From: Thermothielavioides terrestris NRRL 8126 | Lineage: Eukaryota > Ascomycota > Sordariomycetes > Sordariales > Chaetomiaceae | Reading direction: 5' to 3' | DNA: 64,000 nucleotides | Assembly: GCF_000226115.1 (NCBI RefSeq) | Contig: NC_016458.1 | Span: forward strand, 8,351,501-8,415,500 | In this document: in pieces, positions 1 through 11,360 of the stretch | Numbering within the stretch: position 1 is the stretch's first letter | How the letters are laid out: each line of letters opens with the position of its first letter | The notes under the pieces: model-generated | Seen by the model: only the letters and a program-made list of their open reading frames with translations | What the model was told of the DNA's origin: nothing | Database searches by the model: none | Made by a program: the position numbers and the translations under genes

Positions 1-2310
1 CTCGGCCCCGGTGTCGTCCATGAGGCCGCAGTCCCAGACGGACCAGGCGCCGTCGAAGTCGGCGACGCGCTTGACGATGCGGCAGTTGATGGGGATGTAG
101 GTGCGCTTGGCGTTGATGTAGGCCACGATCGGCCGCACGAGCGCCTGGTTGACGTAGCTGATGTGCGGGTTGTTGAAGAGCGGCACCGCGGCGCGCACGT
201 CGTTGAGGTGGATGCGCATGTCCATGACGAGGTAGGACGGTGCTTCGGCGTCGGCGGCGTCCTGCTGCGTTCCGTCGTGCTGTTGTTGGGAGATGGCGGC
301 TGCGGCGGCGAGGCTGGCCGGGGTGGTTGTGGGCATGGCCGGGGGAGGTATTGGTGGTGGTCCGCTTTCGGCCGGAGGGGCCGCCGCGGCGTCGTCGTGG
401 TTGTTGTTATTGTCGTCGTGATTGTGGTTGCGGTCGTAGAATATGCCCGACGTGGAGTTGTCGATCACGTCGATTTCAGGCCGGCGGTTCCGGCTGCTGG
501 ACTGTTCGAGAATTTTAAGGTACCGGTTGCTCGTGACGGCTTCCTCCATTTTGTCGTAGAGCCCGGCTACGACCTTGCCGATGCCCTCGGCGGGATCGGC
601 CGGGAACATGATGTCGGCCACTATGTCGACGTTTCCCTCGTATATCCAGCCAAACGGCCCCTCGACGCCCCGATTCAGATGGTCGATCTTCAGGCCGTCA
701 ATTCGTAGCCGCGAGAACTTCTTCCAAGCGGATGCCTCGTCAGATTCGGCCTGCCGCCTTTCCGCGGCGGAAGGGGTCCCATGTATCTGTCGAGGGTGGA
801 TGGTGAACAGGGACCCGTCAAACGACCCAGACATGTGCGAGGCGCTGAGAAAGTCGTAGAACAGCCACTGTTTCCGCAACTGGGGAAGCTCGCAAGAGAA
901 GATGGAGACGGAGAAGGGGCGGAAGCCGCCCGGCTGGTGGACTGTGACCAGCAGGTCTTCAAGTTTGAAGTAGTCCAGCTCGAAGTCACCGGGGTTGTGC
1001 TCATGTCTGTAGGAGAGCGGGTCCCGGTCGACGTCATCCCAGCGGACTGACGTCCTGTCCACCACGCCCCGGACGCCCTTGACCTCGACGTCTTTCAAGA
1101 GACCCTTGCCGTTCCACCACTTAAGGAAGGACAGCGTGACGTTGACGGTATCGATGGTAACGTCGAATTGCGTGTAGTTGCCGTCGTCTTCCTCCTCGAC
1201 GGCCAGATCTTGATCGGCCTTCCTGGCAGCGGCCGCCTCGGCCGCGGCGTTGGAGGACCCCTTCTTCACGGACGACCGGACTTGGCCAGGTCGTCGAGAC
1301 ACAAAGACATTACGGAAAGTGATGACGCCGTCCTTCCACTTCGGAACGATTGCCGATTCGAAGACGACGGTCAGGCCGGCCGAGTGCGTCAGGTAGTCGC
1401 CGATCCACTTCGCGAGCGTTTCTACTCATGATCAGCGGCACGTTCGTCAGCAGCAAGACGGCTTGCACATACCTTGGGCAAACACGGTGTTGATGAAGAG
1501 GATGATAAGGGAGAAGAAGGTAGTCGTCCCGACCAAGATCCACACAATGTGCCCGAACAAGAACCAGGAGACAAAGGCCCCCCATTCGTCAGCGTTCCAA
1601 GGCCGCATGCTCCTGATCGAGAACCACTTGAAGCGCACTTTTAGGCGCTGACCAAACCCGCTGGCGGCGGCTAGCAGCTCCTCCTTTGTTGGCCGATGCG
1701 GCATCTTCGGAAGGTGCAGATATTTCGACATGGACTCTGCAAGCGACTCGTTCTCAGACGCTTGGGGAGATAGCGTCGTAGAGGGACTTTGCTGCGGCGC
1801 GTCTGGCTTCCCGTCGGTAGTGGACGCATTGCTCTTGTCTTCCTCGCCTTTTGAGCTCGAGCTGCTGGCCCTTTTCCCAGCACACGCCCGGCCGTCCCTG
1901 GCCTGCCGACTCTTGATCCATATCTGCCTGGCCAAATGGCTCAAGTTCGCTCTCTGTCCCGCGCCTCCCACCAGTGCCGAGTCCGCCGCTGCGGTACATG
2001 TTGTCACGACGGTGCTCGTCGAAGATGTGCTAGAGCTCAGCCCAAGAAGCAGTAGGCCGCCCGACGTGCAGCTCTTTCGGACGTTCCGGGGTGAGATGTG
2101 CGAGGGGTGAGACTGGAAAAACCGCCGAGCCGAGTGGAAGGGGCGCATGTTCTGGCGGTGCGGAGTGTTGAAGAGGAGAAATTTCCCTACCGACGGGCAC
2201 TTCGGCAGCGGGCGGCGGCCAGTGAACCTCGCGGAGAGCGCGGCGGCGGAGTCGCGGATCGAGCCCCAGAGGTGACGGCCCAGCTGGGTCGTCGTTGCGC
2301 TAGAAGTCAT
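1..2310 (-). CDS. MDM31: MDM31/MDM32-family mitochondrial inner-membrane protein (3' end outside window)
   Basis: Inner-membrane protein of the family needed for mitochondrial shape and distribution in yeast. Two exons are visible: 2310-1473, and 1421 to the left edge. They are joined across a 51-nt intron (GTATGT donor, TAG acceptor) that restores frame exactly at a VFAQ|ETLAKW junction typical of the family; about 753 residues are visible. The N-terminus is Arg/Ser/Thr-rich and poor in acids, as in a mitochondrial presequence. A hydrophobic segment at about residues 246-279 (FVSWFLFGHIVWILVG) is followed by the family block with SAIVPKWKDGVITF and NVFVSRRPGQ. A long low-complexity His/Asn/Asp/Ala/Pro insert (about plus-strand 240-460) interrupts the conserved C-terminal half. 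The start is the ATG opening the long first exon. Head-to-head with PNO1. MDM31 versus its paralogue MDM32 cannot be separated with certainty here. Confidence 0.85.
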
Positions 2311-2763
2311 TGTTGAAAGACATGCTGAAGCACATAGACCTCAGCGAGCAGAATCTAGGCCATGGCCGAGGGCACTCGGGGTGCTAGTCTTGAAAGCGGC
2401 GTCATCCACGGGGTCGGGTTGTCTGCTGTGTCGTCGCTCCTGCACTAGCCGCAGCACCGAAACTTGGGAACGCGCCGTGCATGAAAGACTTGATGACGCT
2501 AAGAGCGGCCCCCAGCTCCCTATCGCGCAGAGATATGATCGCTGGGCGATGCGGCTAGCCAATAGATAAGCATGCATTTAATGGGAGATCCACAAGTTTT
2601 TGTGCGATTTTCGAACCCCACCACCCAAATAACAGGACCAGCGAGCGAGAGACGGTGAGCAGCGCACTCGACCCAACGAAATAGACGGACTGCGGCAGCC
2701 CCTTGATCACAGGACTGAGCGCATAACTACCCGCCGCCGTTGCCTGATCCGAGATTTGTGACG
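2311..2763. promoter_or_regulatory. Shared divergent promoter of MDM31-like and PNO1 genes
   Basis: A 453-bp gap separates the two divergent start codons. It contains a CCAAT box at 2559-2563 followed directly by an AGATAAG (GATA-type) motif, the commonest fungal promoter signals. No clear TATA box stands out. Function as a shared promoter is inferred from gene layout. Confidence 0.5.
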
Positions 2764-4032
2764 ATGCCTGCGCCAACAGCCCTCCTGCAGCCGGCCCCAG
2801 CGCCCGAAGCGGCTCCCGTCCCCGCGCCTGAACAGGAAGATGAACTCCTTGTCGACATGCAGCAGAGCAGCGCTGCCGGACCCAGCGCTGCCGCGCCGCC
2901 CCCGGCTGCTGCCGAAGAAGACACAGACATGGCCATTGACGAAGAGGGGCGGCCGAGGTTTGCGCCAGGGAGGGATGTGGTATGTGGCTGACCCAGCCTC
3001 CGCCACGACTCGAAGCTGTGATGCTGACAGCCTGCTCCCCGTCTAGGACCCCGTTCGCCGTGCCGAGACACGAAAGATCCCAATCCCGCCAAATCGCATG
3101 TCGGCGTTAAAAGCGAACTGGCCCAAGGCATGTTCCATCCACCCTCCCCAAGCTCCCCCTCCGCCATGTCCTTATACTGACCTGTCCTAGATGTACGCAA
3201 CTCCCTTCCACCTCCTCTCCCGGCCCTCCAACCCCGGGACCCCCCCCCCCCCTCCCCCTAAATTGAAGCCGAGCCCCAACTAACCTTCCCCTCCGTCCCT
3301 TCCCTCCCCCACCACCAGCTACCCGCCGCTGGTCGACCACTGCAAGCTGCAGGTGCGCATGAACGTCAAGGAGAAGCGGGTGGAGCTGCGGTCGAGCCGG
3401 TTCACGACGAGCAACGAGGCGCTGCAGATGGGCGCCGACTTCGTGTCCGCCTTCGCCATGGGCTTCGACATCGACGACGCCATCGCGCTGCTGCGCCTCG
3501 ACTCGCTGTACATCCAGTCGTTCGACATCAAGGACGTGCGCCAGACGCTCGGTCAGGACGCGCTCAGCCGCGCGATCGGGCGCATTGCCGGCAAGGACGG
3601 GGTATGTTTTGCTTTTCCTTTTTGAGTGTTTCTGCCTTGGGTGATTGGGGGGTGAGAAAAAGAGTGAGGGGGAGTCGGTGGAAGAAGATTGCTGACTCTC
3701 TATCCCTTTCTTTTAGAAAACTAAGTTTGCGATCGAGAATGGTGAGTTATCATCTGTGTGTTGCAAGGGGTGAGTTTGGTTCGGGTCTGACGGATGGGCT
3801 CCAGCGACGAAAACCCGTATCGTGCTGGCCGGGTCGAGGGTTCACATCCTGGGTGCCTTCGAGAACATCGGCATGGCCCGTGAGAGGTGGGTTCCTCCCT
3901 CTGAGCGTCTGCTTGGACCCAGACTTGGCTGACCTGTCTCGCAGCATCGTCTCGCTCGTGCTGGGTGCCCAGCCCGGCAAGGTTTACAACAACCTGAGGA
4001 TAATTGCCTCGAGGATGAAGGAGCGCTTTTAG
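2764..4032 (+). CDS. PNO1: PNO1/DIM2, KH-domain 40S ribosome assembly factor
   Basis: Pre-rRNA-processing factor that binds the 3' end of 18S rRNA in pre-40S particles and recruits the Dim1 dimethylase. Seven exons give 258 residues: 2764-2979, 3047-3127, 3191-3192, 3319-3601, 3717-3741, 3805-3886 and 3945-4032. The N-terminal ~70 residues are Pro/Ala/acidic. The conserved core then runs DPVRRAETRKIPIPPNRM, WPKIYPPLV, GADFVSAFAMGFDIDDAIALL, the KH signature AIGRIAGKDGKTKFAIEN, and the C-terminal SRMKERF. All exon phases close without a stop. Intron 2 uses a GC donor (AAG|GCATGT); the others are GT-AG. The 2-nt third exon supplies AT of the Ile codon in WPKIYPP, a position conserved from yeast to human. 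I start at the ATG at 2764; an in-frame TTG at 2740 is not a credible start. Confidence 0.93.
3191..3192 (+). other. 2-nt micro-exon (AT) of PNO1 between two introns
   Basis: Upstream intron 3128-3190 is GC-AG with a CTGAC branch site just before its CCTAG end. Downstream intron 3193-3318 is GT-AG with a CTAAC branch site. Only by keeping AT between them does the reading frame continue as K-I-Y-P-P, matching the family. Skipping both bases shifts frame, and retaining the downstream intron hits an in-frame TAA. The arrangement can also be viewed as two abutting (stwintron-like) introns. Confidence 0.75.
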
Positions 4033-4331
4033 ATAGATTGAGGTGTGAAAACAGAACAGCAGGGGGGCATTGGGAGACGGCTATGGCGTTCAGGCGTACT
4101 TGGAGTTCTTCCTGCATCTTGTCGTGAACGAGCATCAGCAGCATATCCAGATACTGCATACTCACCAGATGGATTTGGCTCGCAAAAAGCATAACGGCTG
4201 AAAAATCATTGATATATTTGACCTGCTTCCACCGCTGCGGGAATCCCGGGTATCATTGCTCCAAACTCCCATCAGGTCATTGAAGTCATCCGTATCCATG
4301 CCCGTGCCCATGCCTATGCCCATGCCCGAAC
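4033..4331. other. Convergent intergenic region with degenerate hexanucleotide repeat
   Basis: This 299-bp tail-to-tail gap between PNO1 and the RAD60-like gene holds an imperfect CCATGC/CCGTGC/CCTATG tandem at about 4297-4328. It lies just beyond the RAD60-like stop codon. I see no gene here; it should carry both 3' UTRs. Confidence 0.5.
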
Positions 4332-5842
4332 TCAACGATTGGCCTTCTTGATATGCACCTCCAACTGGTTGGCCTCGTCCGGGTCGACGTCGATATCCGC
4401 GATCATGCATTCCTGATCCAAGCGCTCCCCGTCAAAATATATGGCCACATCCCACTCCGGCCCAATGCTCCTTTGTGCCCTGAATGCCTCGATCAGCGCC
4501 TCCACCGTCGTATCGTCCTTGCCGGTCAGCTTGAGCGGCTCGTGCTCCTTCGCCTTAAGGACGATCTTGATGCCCTTCCTCCTCGGCGGCTGCTGTTGCA
4601 CCGGCGGCGGCGGCGACGACGGCTCCTCCCCGCTCGCCGCGGCCAAGCGCAGGTCGTCCTCGGGACCGAGGATCAGACCGCGTTTCCTGCCGCGCTCCTC
4701 CATATAGGCCGCGTAGGCCTCCTCGGTCCAGACCTCGAGGAGCAGGCCGTCGCGGTGGTAGCCCTCGCCGTCGTGGCCCTCCAGGTTCCCCTGCGCGTCC
4801 ACCTGCACGCCCAGCGAGGCGAGCGTGCTGTGGCTGTAGATCTTGTTGCCCTTCCAGGTGAGGAACAGGCGGCTGGCGACGTCGTCGGGGATCTCCACGC
4901 CCTTGGCCCGCGCGTTAGCGACCCACACGTCCAGCAGCAGCTGCACGCCCTGGTTCAGCCGGCGCTTGACGAGGATGGGCGGCGCGGCGCCCGGCAGCTG
5001 CGAGACCATGAAGAGCTTCACCACGGCCTGCTGGCTCTGCTGGGCCTGCATCTCGCGCGCCTTGGCCACCCACTCGCTGAATTCGTCGGGCTGCTCGGCG
5101 GCCGGCGCGACTTCCTCCACCTCGGTCTCTTTGGGGCCAGGGAGGATCTCCACCGGGACATCGTTGTCGTCGTTGCTCCGCGGATTCTGGCGGCGCGGAT
5201 TCAGCCGTTCACTCGACCTTCGCGGCTTGGAAGAAGAAGACCCCAGGGTTTGAGCACCGTCATCGTAATCGCTGCCATCATCCAGCACGGTGATTGGAAC
5301 TCCTGGTGAACCGTGGGACTTCCGAGATGCGCGTCCCGAAGCGGGAATCTGGGTGCCTCTCTTGGAGCTTGGCGTTCTTGGAGTCGCACTCGCTGAGACA
5401 GGAGTCCGGGGTGCCGACCTTGTTCGCGTCCCGATGATCTCTTTGCCCTTTCCCTTCACATCCATTATTAGGTCGTCATCCGACTCCTCCATTGCTGCGG
5501 ATGCCTTCCGTGGGTATGCGGCAGCATGTGGGGAGCCAGCCGACAACTCTCTGTATTCTAATTCAGCTTCAACCTTCTCGAGCAGCAATGGCATACTACC
5601 TACCTCCTTCGTTGAGAAGAAGCCCCGTCCGGCGACGTCTTCCTGCGCTTGCGGTCGTGTTCCTTCTGGTCCTCCTGCACTTCCCTGAGGATCTCGGGAA
5701 AGACTTCCTGGGAATGTCTAAAAAGGTCGAGATCGCTGTCATCATCCGTCTTCTCTGCGGCTATAGCGGACAGCTGCTTCCGCGGAACGGTGCGCTTGAA
5801 GGGCAGCGCCCTTTTCTTGGGCGGCTCAACCAGGTCCGCCAT
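4332..5842 (-). CDS. RAD60/ESC2/NIP45-type protein with SUMO-like domains
   Basis: Predicted nuclear genome-stability factor of the SUMO-mimic family, which works with the SUMO and Smc5/6 pathways. Two exons (5842-5604 and 5550-4332) are joined by a 53-nt GTAGGT...ACAG intron and give 485 residues in a closed frame. The N-terminus is basic (PPKKRALPFKRTVPRKQ), followed by a DDDSDLD acidic patch, a KRRK stretch and long Ser/Pro/Arg linkers. A first, weaker ubiquitin-like segment follows (VVKLFMVSQLPG... LFLTWKGNKIY... LLLEVWTEEAY). The clear C-terminal SUMO-like domain occupies about the last 80 residues (KGIKIVLKAKEHEPLKLTGK ... IYFDGERLDQECMIADIDVDPD ... QLEVHIKK) and has no diglycine tail, as expected of a SUMO mimic. 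The intron choice is the only one I found that keeps frame, but the acceptor is less certain than the donor. Confidence 0.82.
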
Positions 5843-6125
5843 GATCGGAGTGGGCCGATGTGGTCGAGCGCAAGTCAAGTGCTACGCAACTCCTGTCGAA
5901 CGAGCGGTGATATCTAAGCAATGTTTGCGATGCATAATGCGACGCACGTGCGATGAACCGCCCACGTTTCGTTGCGAGAATGGGGACAGCGCAGTTCAAT
6001 CGGTTGCTAGGGCGAAGAAAGTAAATTGATCGCGTCCACCGTGTTTGGTGGGGCAAAGCATTCACTCGCCAATCTGAATAGTCCCGCATTTGGTTAAGTT
6101 AGTGCCAGATGTGGACGCTGATGGC
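5843..6125. other. Unique upstream region of RAD60-like gene
   Basis: This GC-balanced, non-repetitive DNA lies between the minus-strand start codon and the first RIP-affected repeat. It should include the promoter of the RAD60-like gene. No further gene is supported; small open frames here lack any recognisable content. Confidence 0.45.
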
Positions 6126-6232
6126 TAAAGAGGTCCCGCCAAGACTAATTTTGGCCAATTGTCGGCTTTGTTTTTACAACGTTTTTACGTAGCCACGGGT
6201 CGTCGTTAAAGAGGTCCCGCCAAGACTAATTT
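6126..6232. repeat. 26-bp direct repeat pair at the border of the RIP-mutated block
   Basis: Positions 6126-6151 and 6207-6232 are the same 26-mer (core AGAGGTCCCGCCAAGACTAA), 81 bp apart. They are not RIP-mutated, and they sit exactly where gene-rich DNA gives way to TA-rich repeat DNA. They may be a terminal or subterminal part of a transposon or a small tandem duplication. Confidence 0.7.
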
Positions 6233-7569
6233 CCAGCCCCTGTCAACGCCACCCCCCTACCACAACTCGAAGTACTGTAGCAGTATCGGCAAGGGGTCTT
6301 CGTGTATATTCTAGGGTATAGCGCGCTTAAAGGTGGGTAATAGCGCGCTTACGCTATAGGCTAGCTACAGGCTATCGCTATATCTACGCTATATTAGTTA
6401 AGTCCGTATAGTAGGTGATATAACCTACCTTAGAGCTACTACTATCTTACTATATAAGAACAGGTTATATATAGAGGCTATAGCTAGGCTAGGGAAGTAT
6501 AAGACTAACTATATTTGACCTAGGTAGAGCCTAGCTAGTTACTAGGTAGCAATAGAAACGTATTAAAATAAAAGAATTGAACTTAAATATTTATATCCGC
6601 TTTACTTTTATCCTTATCTATATCTTTACTACCCTTTTTACCTTAGATTTCTTTATACTATACTAATTAGCTACTAGCTAGCTATAAAGTAGAGGTATAG
6701 TATATTTATAATATTCTTCTTAATATTTATAAGGTGCCTATATACCTAGGTCAAGGCTTTAGTATATTGCTTAGCCTCTACTAGGGTATCTCGAGCTAGC
6801 TAGGCTAACTCCTTAGTAGTAGTAGCTAGCTACTTAGTAGCTATAGCCTAGCGCTCTGCTATTAAAGCAACTCTCTCCTTAATGCTCTACTAGGGCTTAG
6901 CCTTAGTAAGTAAAAAGTGAGCTATAGAGGCAGCGAGAGTGTTAGACGTAGGTATATTGGCGTTAGCCAAGGGCAGGGCGGCAATAGTCTCCTTATATAT
7001 CGTACCTTTTAGTACTAGTTAGTTAGGTATAAATATAAAGTAGCTATAGAGCTATATAGCTTATAAATAGTTGTAACTAAACGCTTACTTTACATTTTAA
7101 AGTTAATAGGTAGAGGCTCGTCTTCGTCGATTTTAAAGACTTGCTTATACTATTTAATAATCTTTAGCTAAATTATAGAGAGTAGCTACTAATAGCTTAT
7201 TAGTATTAGACTAATAGTCGTTTGTTAATTAATATTACTTATAAAAACGTAGAACTTAGTATAGCCCTACTTAGTATACTCCTAGTATATATTGCCTAGA
7301 TCTATATACTAATTAGCAAATATAAATCTAATATATTAAAAAATATAATACTATACTTACTTTCTTAGAAGTAGTAGGCCTATATATCCCTATTATAGAT
7401 ATATATAACGTAGACTATATATAGTACCGCCTATACTTTACTATAGTCGAACTCCTCCTTCTTTTTCTTAGCCTATCTAACGTTAGCTAGCTACTAACTA
7501 GTACCTAAATAGCACTCTTTACTAAAGACTTTATACCTAAGGACCTAGCTAGGCGCTTCTAAAGGTTGT

Positions 7570-8130
7570 TAGGTGTAACTGGCTTCGACTTACCCTTGTT
7601 AGTAGAGGTAGCAGGGGTAGTAGAGGCGGCGAGGGCGGGGGGGGCAGGGGGAGGGGGGGGGCTAGCTACTTGCTAGTAGCGTTCTTACTGTTAGTACTAA
7701 TGTTAGTAGTAATAATAGGCGTAGGATATATATAAGAGCGCTACTGCTATTAGCTAGAGGTAGTAGAGGCTAGGGGGGCAGGGGGGGCTAGCAACTTACT
7801 AGTAGCGTTCTTACTACTAGTACTAGTATTAGTAGTAGTAATAGGTATAGAATGTGTAGGGCAAGCGTAGAAGCGCTACTACTACTAGCTAGGAGTAGTG
7901 GGAAGGGTAGTAGCTAGGGTAGAGGGAGTAGTAGGAACTAGCTGTTTATTAGTAGCGCCCTCGTTAGTAGTAGTAGTAGTGGTAGTAGTAGTGGGTATAG
8001 AGTGTGTAGGGCGTATAGGGTAGGGCTAGAGGCGCTACTACTACTAGTTAGGGGTAGTAGGAAGGTTAGCGGTAGGGGCTAGGGGGGTAGCAGGAGCTAG
8101 CTATTTACTAATAGTAAAAGCGTTATTATT
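7570..8130 (-). pseudogene. RIP-mutated Thr/Gln-rich tandem-repeat coding remnant
   Basis: Four imperfect units of roughly 125-160 bp begin near 7663, 7787, 7936 and 8096 and share a tagtagcgttctta-like core. Read on the minus strand they encode repeats of the type CPTHSIPTTTTTT, then NEGATNKQL, then Pro/Ala/Thr runs. Runs of TAG stand where CAG (Gln) is expected. The unit looks like a low-complexity domain of a larger protein, possibly the next gene of the same transposon. No function is assigned. Confidence 0.45.
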
Positions 8131-8979
8131 AGTAGTAGCAAGGGGGTTGTTCTCCTTATATAGCTCTATATTATTATATTTAAAGTTGCTATATAATTTA
8201 ATTAGCTACTACTAATTGTAATACTATCGCTATTATTACGATTTCGACTGATTTTTCGATTTAACCGACTTATAGAGTATATAAAAAGTATAGATTAAAG
8301 CTATAATATAGCTAATTAGCTTTCTAGCGATAGCAACGATGGAAATAGCTTTAAATCAACTTATATAATAGTAGTATATATAGGTGGGCGGATGGCAATA
8401 GCTATAGCTATAAGGTTGGAAGAAGGAAAGGAAAAAGAAGTAGGTAGAGGGCTCTAAGGTAGTAGAAAAAGGTATAGCTTATATACCTATATAGTTCTTA
8501 AAGAATCAAAGGTTTTAATATCAACTATATAGAGTAAACATTGTTTATTTTTTAGAATTATTTAACTACAAAGTATTTAGACTAGTAGTAGAAAAGTAGT
8601 TGGCTAGTATCTCCTTTATACTTATATTCTTTCTCTAGTTTCTTTATAAAGCTAAGCTTAGGGGTTAGGATAAAATTTCTATTTATCTACGATTTTATAT
8701 AGTGTTGAGCCCCCTTTTAAAAACTTCGATTAACTCTATAAAGTTCGGCTATAGAGGGGCTAAGACTTAGACTACTAGCAACATTTGCTATATCTTAGTA
8801 TTATAGAAACTCCTTTCTAAACGTACTAATTAGCTAGGAACCGAGCAACTCGCTTATAGTCTAGTAGCTAGCTAGCTACTAATCCTCTAACTTCTAGCTA
8901 TTAGTTATTACGAAGTTCTTTGAAGTTGGAGGTAGGAATAAGGATATAAAGTAGTATAGTCTAGTAGCTAGCTAGCACT

Positions 8980-11190
8980 TAACTAAAGAACTATATATTG
9001 CTACTTATTACTGAGATATAAATAAAGGAATATCTAATGTCTAAACCTATTGCAAATCCTTTTAAACCTTGTCTAATAGCTTCCCTAGAATATAGTCGAG
9101 ATCCTCTTACAAGTTATATATTGCCTATATATTATCTTAGATCCTATATATCGTAGTTTATAGTAATTATATTAGCTTCTAGATTTATAGGAATAGCTAC
9201 TGATTGATAAAGACCTTGTCTAAGCTAGTGAGATCTGCTAGCTATAGAACGACGCTATAGTATATCCTAAACCCTTTTGCTTCTAAGATGCTAACTAGTT
9301 GCTAGAAGTGCTTTGGCTACAACGAGTTCGTCAATAAGTGATAATACTAGATATATAAGTAGGGGAGCAACTAGCTCTTGAACTATATATACCTATAGCA
9401 AGGGATGCCAACTAGCTCTAGAATTGGGGTATCCTATAAGAGCTGAGCCACTTAATCCGCCTAGTTGACTATATTGTAGTAGTCTAGGTTACGACGTTCG
9501 TCTAGAGTAGCCTACCTAAGTATAGAGACCTCGGTAGTAATGTTGGTAGTACCTTAGGCAGTTAGTTATAGTAGCTAGATAGCTACTACACTGCTTTACT
9601 ATTGCCTATCATTGTATTATAGACTAAAGAACTAGTCTAGTATAAAAACGTTGTTAAAGTCGAGAGGCTCGTTAGCATTGAATCGCTTATATACTATCGA
9701 TAGCTTATATACAATTAGTGCTTAAGCCTACTTAGGTAGCCTATTAAAGCCCTAGCCGTTAAACCACTCTATATATATAGCTAGGAGTATATAATTGAGA
9801 CTTCTAAACTTAGCCTAGATTACTTTGTTTTAGTAGTCTTATATATAGTAATCAAGGTAAATGATTAAATTAGTAAGAGGGAAGTTACTAGTTATCTACT
9901 ACTTTAGTATAGGCTTAGTGTTCTTAACCTTTGAGTATTATCTTTTGACTATATTTGTTGTAGTAATCTAGTAGAGCAAGGGGGTTGTGTCTTGTACCTA
10001 ATACGCCTATAGTCGAGTATTACTTAGCTAGTTGTTCTTTAAATATTGCTTAAGCCTGTTAGTACTAGCGTAAGCAATAGTAGCTTTAATAGACTCTATA
10101 TAGCCTTTTTCTAAACAACGGCTTAGAAGAGTAGCCACTATATAGCTAAGGCACTCCTTATTAATGCTAATCTAGCGTTTTAAAGTCTTTTAGCAATGCT
10201 TTATATAGAGGAGATGTTATATATATAGAAGGCTATACTTATTATAGCCAAATGCCTCTTAGATAGTAAGTTATTCGGCTATAGAGTCGTCGGTAATTAT
10301 ATATTTTAAAAGCTAGCCTTTATTAGCTACTCCCCTATACTACTCTAGTAGTATATCTAGGTATACTACGATACTATTAATAGTCTACCTCTTTGTAAAG
10401 AAGTAAGTAGAAGGGAGCTAGTAGCCATTGAAGTCCTGAACTATGATTATAAATAGGTGCTAACCGCTATAGGTAGTCTTATCAGTAGTATCTATAATCG
10501 TTAGTTGGCTATACTTTTTTAGTATATCTAATAGGTCTCTATATATAAAGACCAATGTAGAAGAGTTCTCACTAGGTATAGTCAATGCCTTATACTTATA
10601 CTAATCACTATAGGCTAGTAGCTAGGTAACGGCTTCTACGAATTCTATCTCCTTGAAAACTTTATAGGACTATACTTTATAATTATTACATTTATAGAGC
10701 TTGAGAGATCTATAAAGGTTGTAAATCTCCTAGGTCGTAATATACTAGCTACCTACGTAGTAAAGACGTACCCTAGCCTTAAGAGTTTCGGCGTAGCTAT
10801 ATAGCTAGTGTTCTATAGCGCTATCGCTATATCTAGTAGTAAGGAAGTAGACAATATACTCTATAATAGTACATAGGCGTTTAACTATCTCGATATCTTC
10901 TATTAAGTAATTGTGCCTATAGTAAATTGCAATGTCAACGGTGCTATTGTTGTACTAAACCTCGTAGAGAGTATAGTAGTATAGTTCTATATTCTATAGC
11001 GCTTTATTACATTTACCTTGCCCTTTAGTCTTTTATAGCGTTTTCCAAAGGCAATAGTAGAAAACAGTCTTTATTTGCTATTGCCTTAGGGCGTCTCTTC
11101 TACTATAGAAATGCGATACCTAGCGCTATTTAGCTTACTAGGCTATATATAGGAGGGTAAACTCGCCCTCTTTAAACTAATATTCCTAGA
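8980..11190 (-). pseudogene. RIP-mutated transposase-like gene (possibly MULE type)
   Basis: On the minus strand one frame stays coding-like for about 700 codons if TAG/TAA are read as mutated Gln codons. Segments include FYYCLWKTL near the start, LTIIDTTDKTTYSG, then FIIIVQDFNG and LPSTYFFTKR, then YIITDDSIAEQLTIQEAFGY. Further on come CIESIKATIAYA, EWFNG and LVSILEAKGFRIYYS. The order of an Asp in a short beta strand (IIDTTDKT), a second Asp in an ITDD block about 60 residues on, and later helices resembles the catalytic core of MULE-type DDE transposases. Assignment to that superfamily is inference. I did not find terminal inverted repeats or a target duplication. Confidence 0.45.
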
Positions 11191-11294
11191 TCTCCTAAAT
11201 GTTGTTAGGAATTGTAAGGCCACTATTTAGCGCCCTAGGCTCTAGTCTAGATAGGCGAATTAAAGATATATACCTATACCTATATCTAGAAGCT

Positions 11295-11360
11295 AGTTCC
11301 TTTATAAAGGAACTGTCTCCCTTATTAGACAGTTCATTGGACAGTATAGAGCTGTCCAAT
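11295..11360. repeat. Two adjacent perfect hairpins
   Basis: 11295-11314 is a perfect 20-bp palindrome (half site AGTTCCTTTA). 11336-11344 (ATTGGACAG) and 11352-11360 (CTGTCCAAT) form a perfect 9-bp inverted repeat with a 7-nt loop. Both are intact in otherwise RIP-damaged DNA upstream of the transposase-like remnant. They could be transposon-end or regulatory structures. Confidence 0.6.

Noticed and set aside
163..1431. Plus-strand open frames over the MDM31-like exon
   Set aside because: They are antisense shadows of a long GC-rich coding exon that matches a known family on the minus strand.
2740..2763. Upstream start for PNO1 (TTG, reading LPDPRFVT before the ATG)
   Set aside because: Not an ATG, and a good ATG follows at 2764 at the usual N-terminal length.
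4162..4410. Minus-strand frame with GMGIGMGTGMD repeats at the RAD60-like 3' end
   Set aside because: Out of frame with the SUMO-like domain and beyond its natural end; a hexanucleotide repeat in the 3' UTR.
4353..5309. 318-codon plus-strand open frame
   Set aside because: Antisense shadow of the RAD60-like gene; Arg/Leu/His-rich composition typical of a complementary GC-rich frame.
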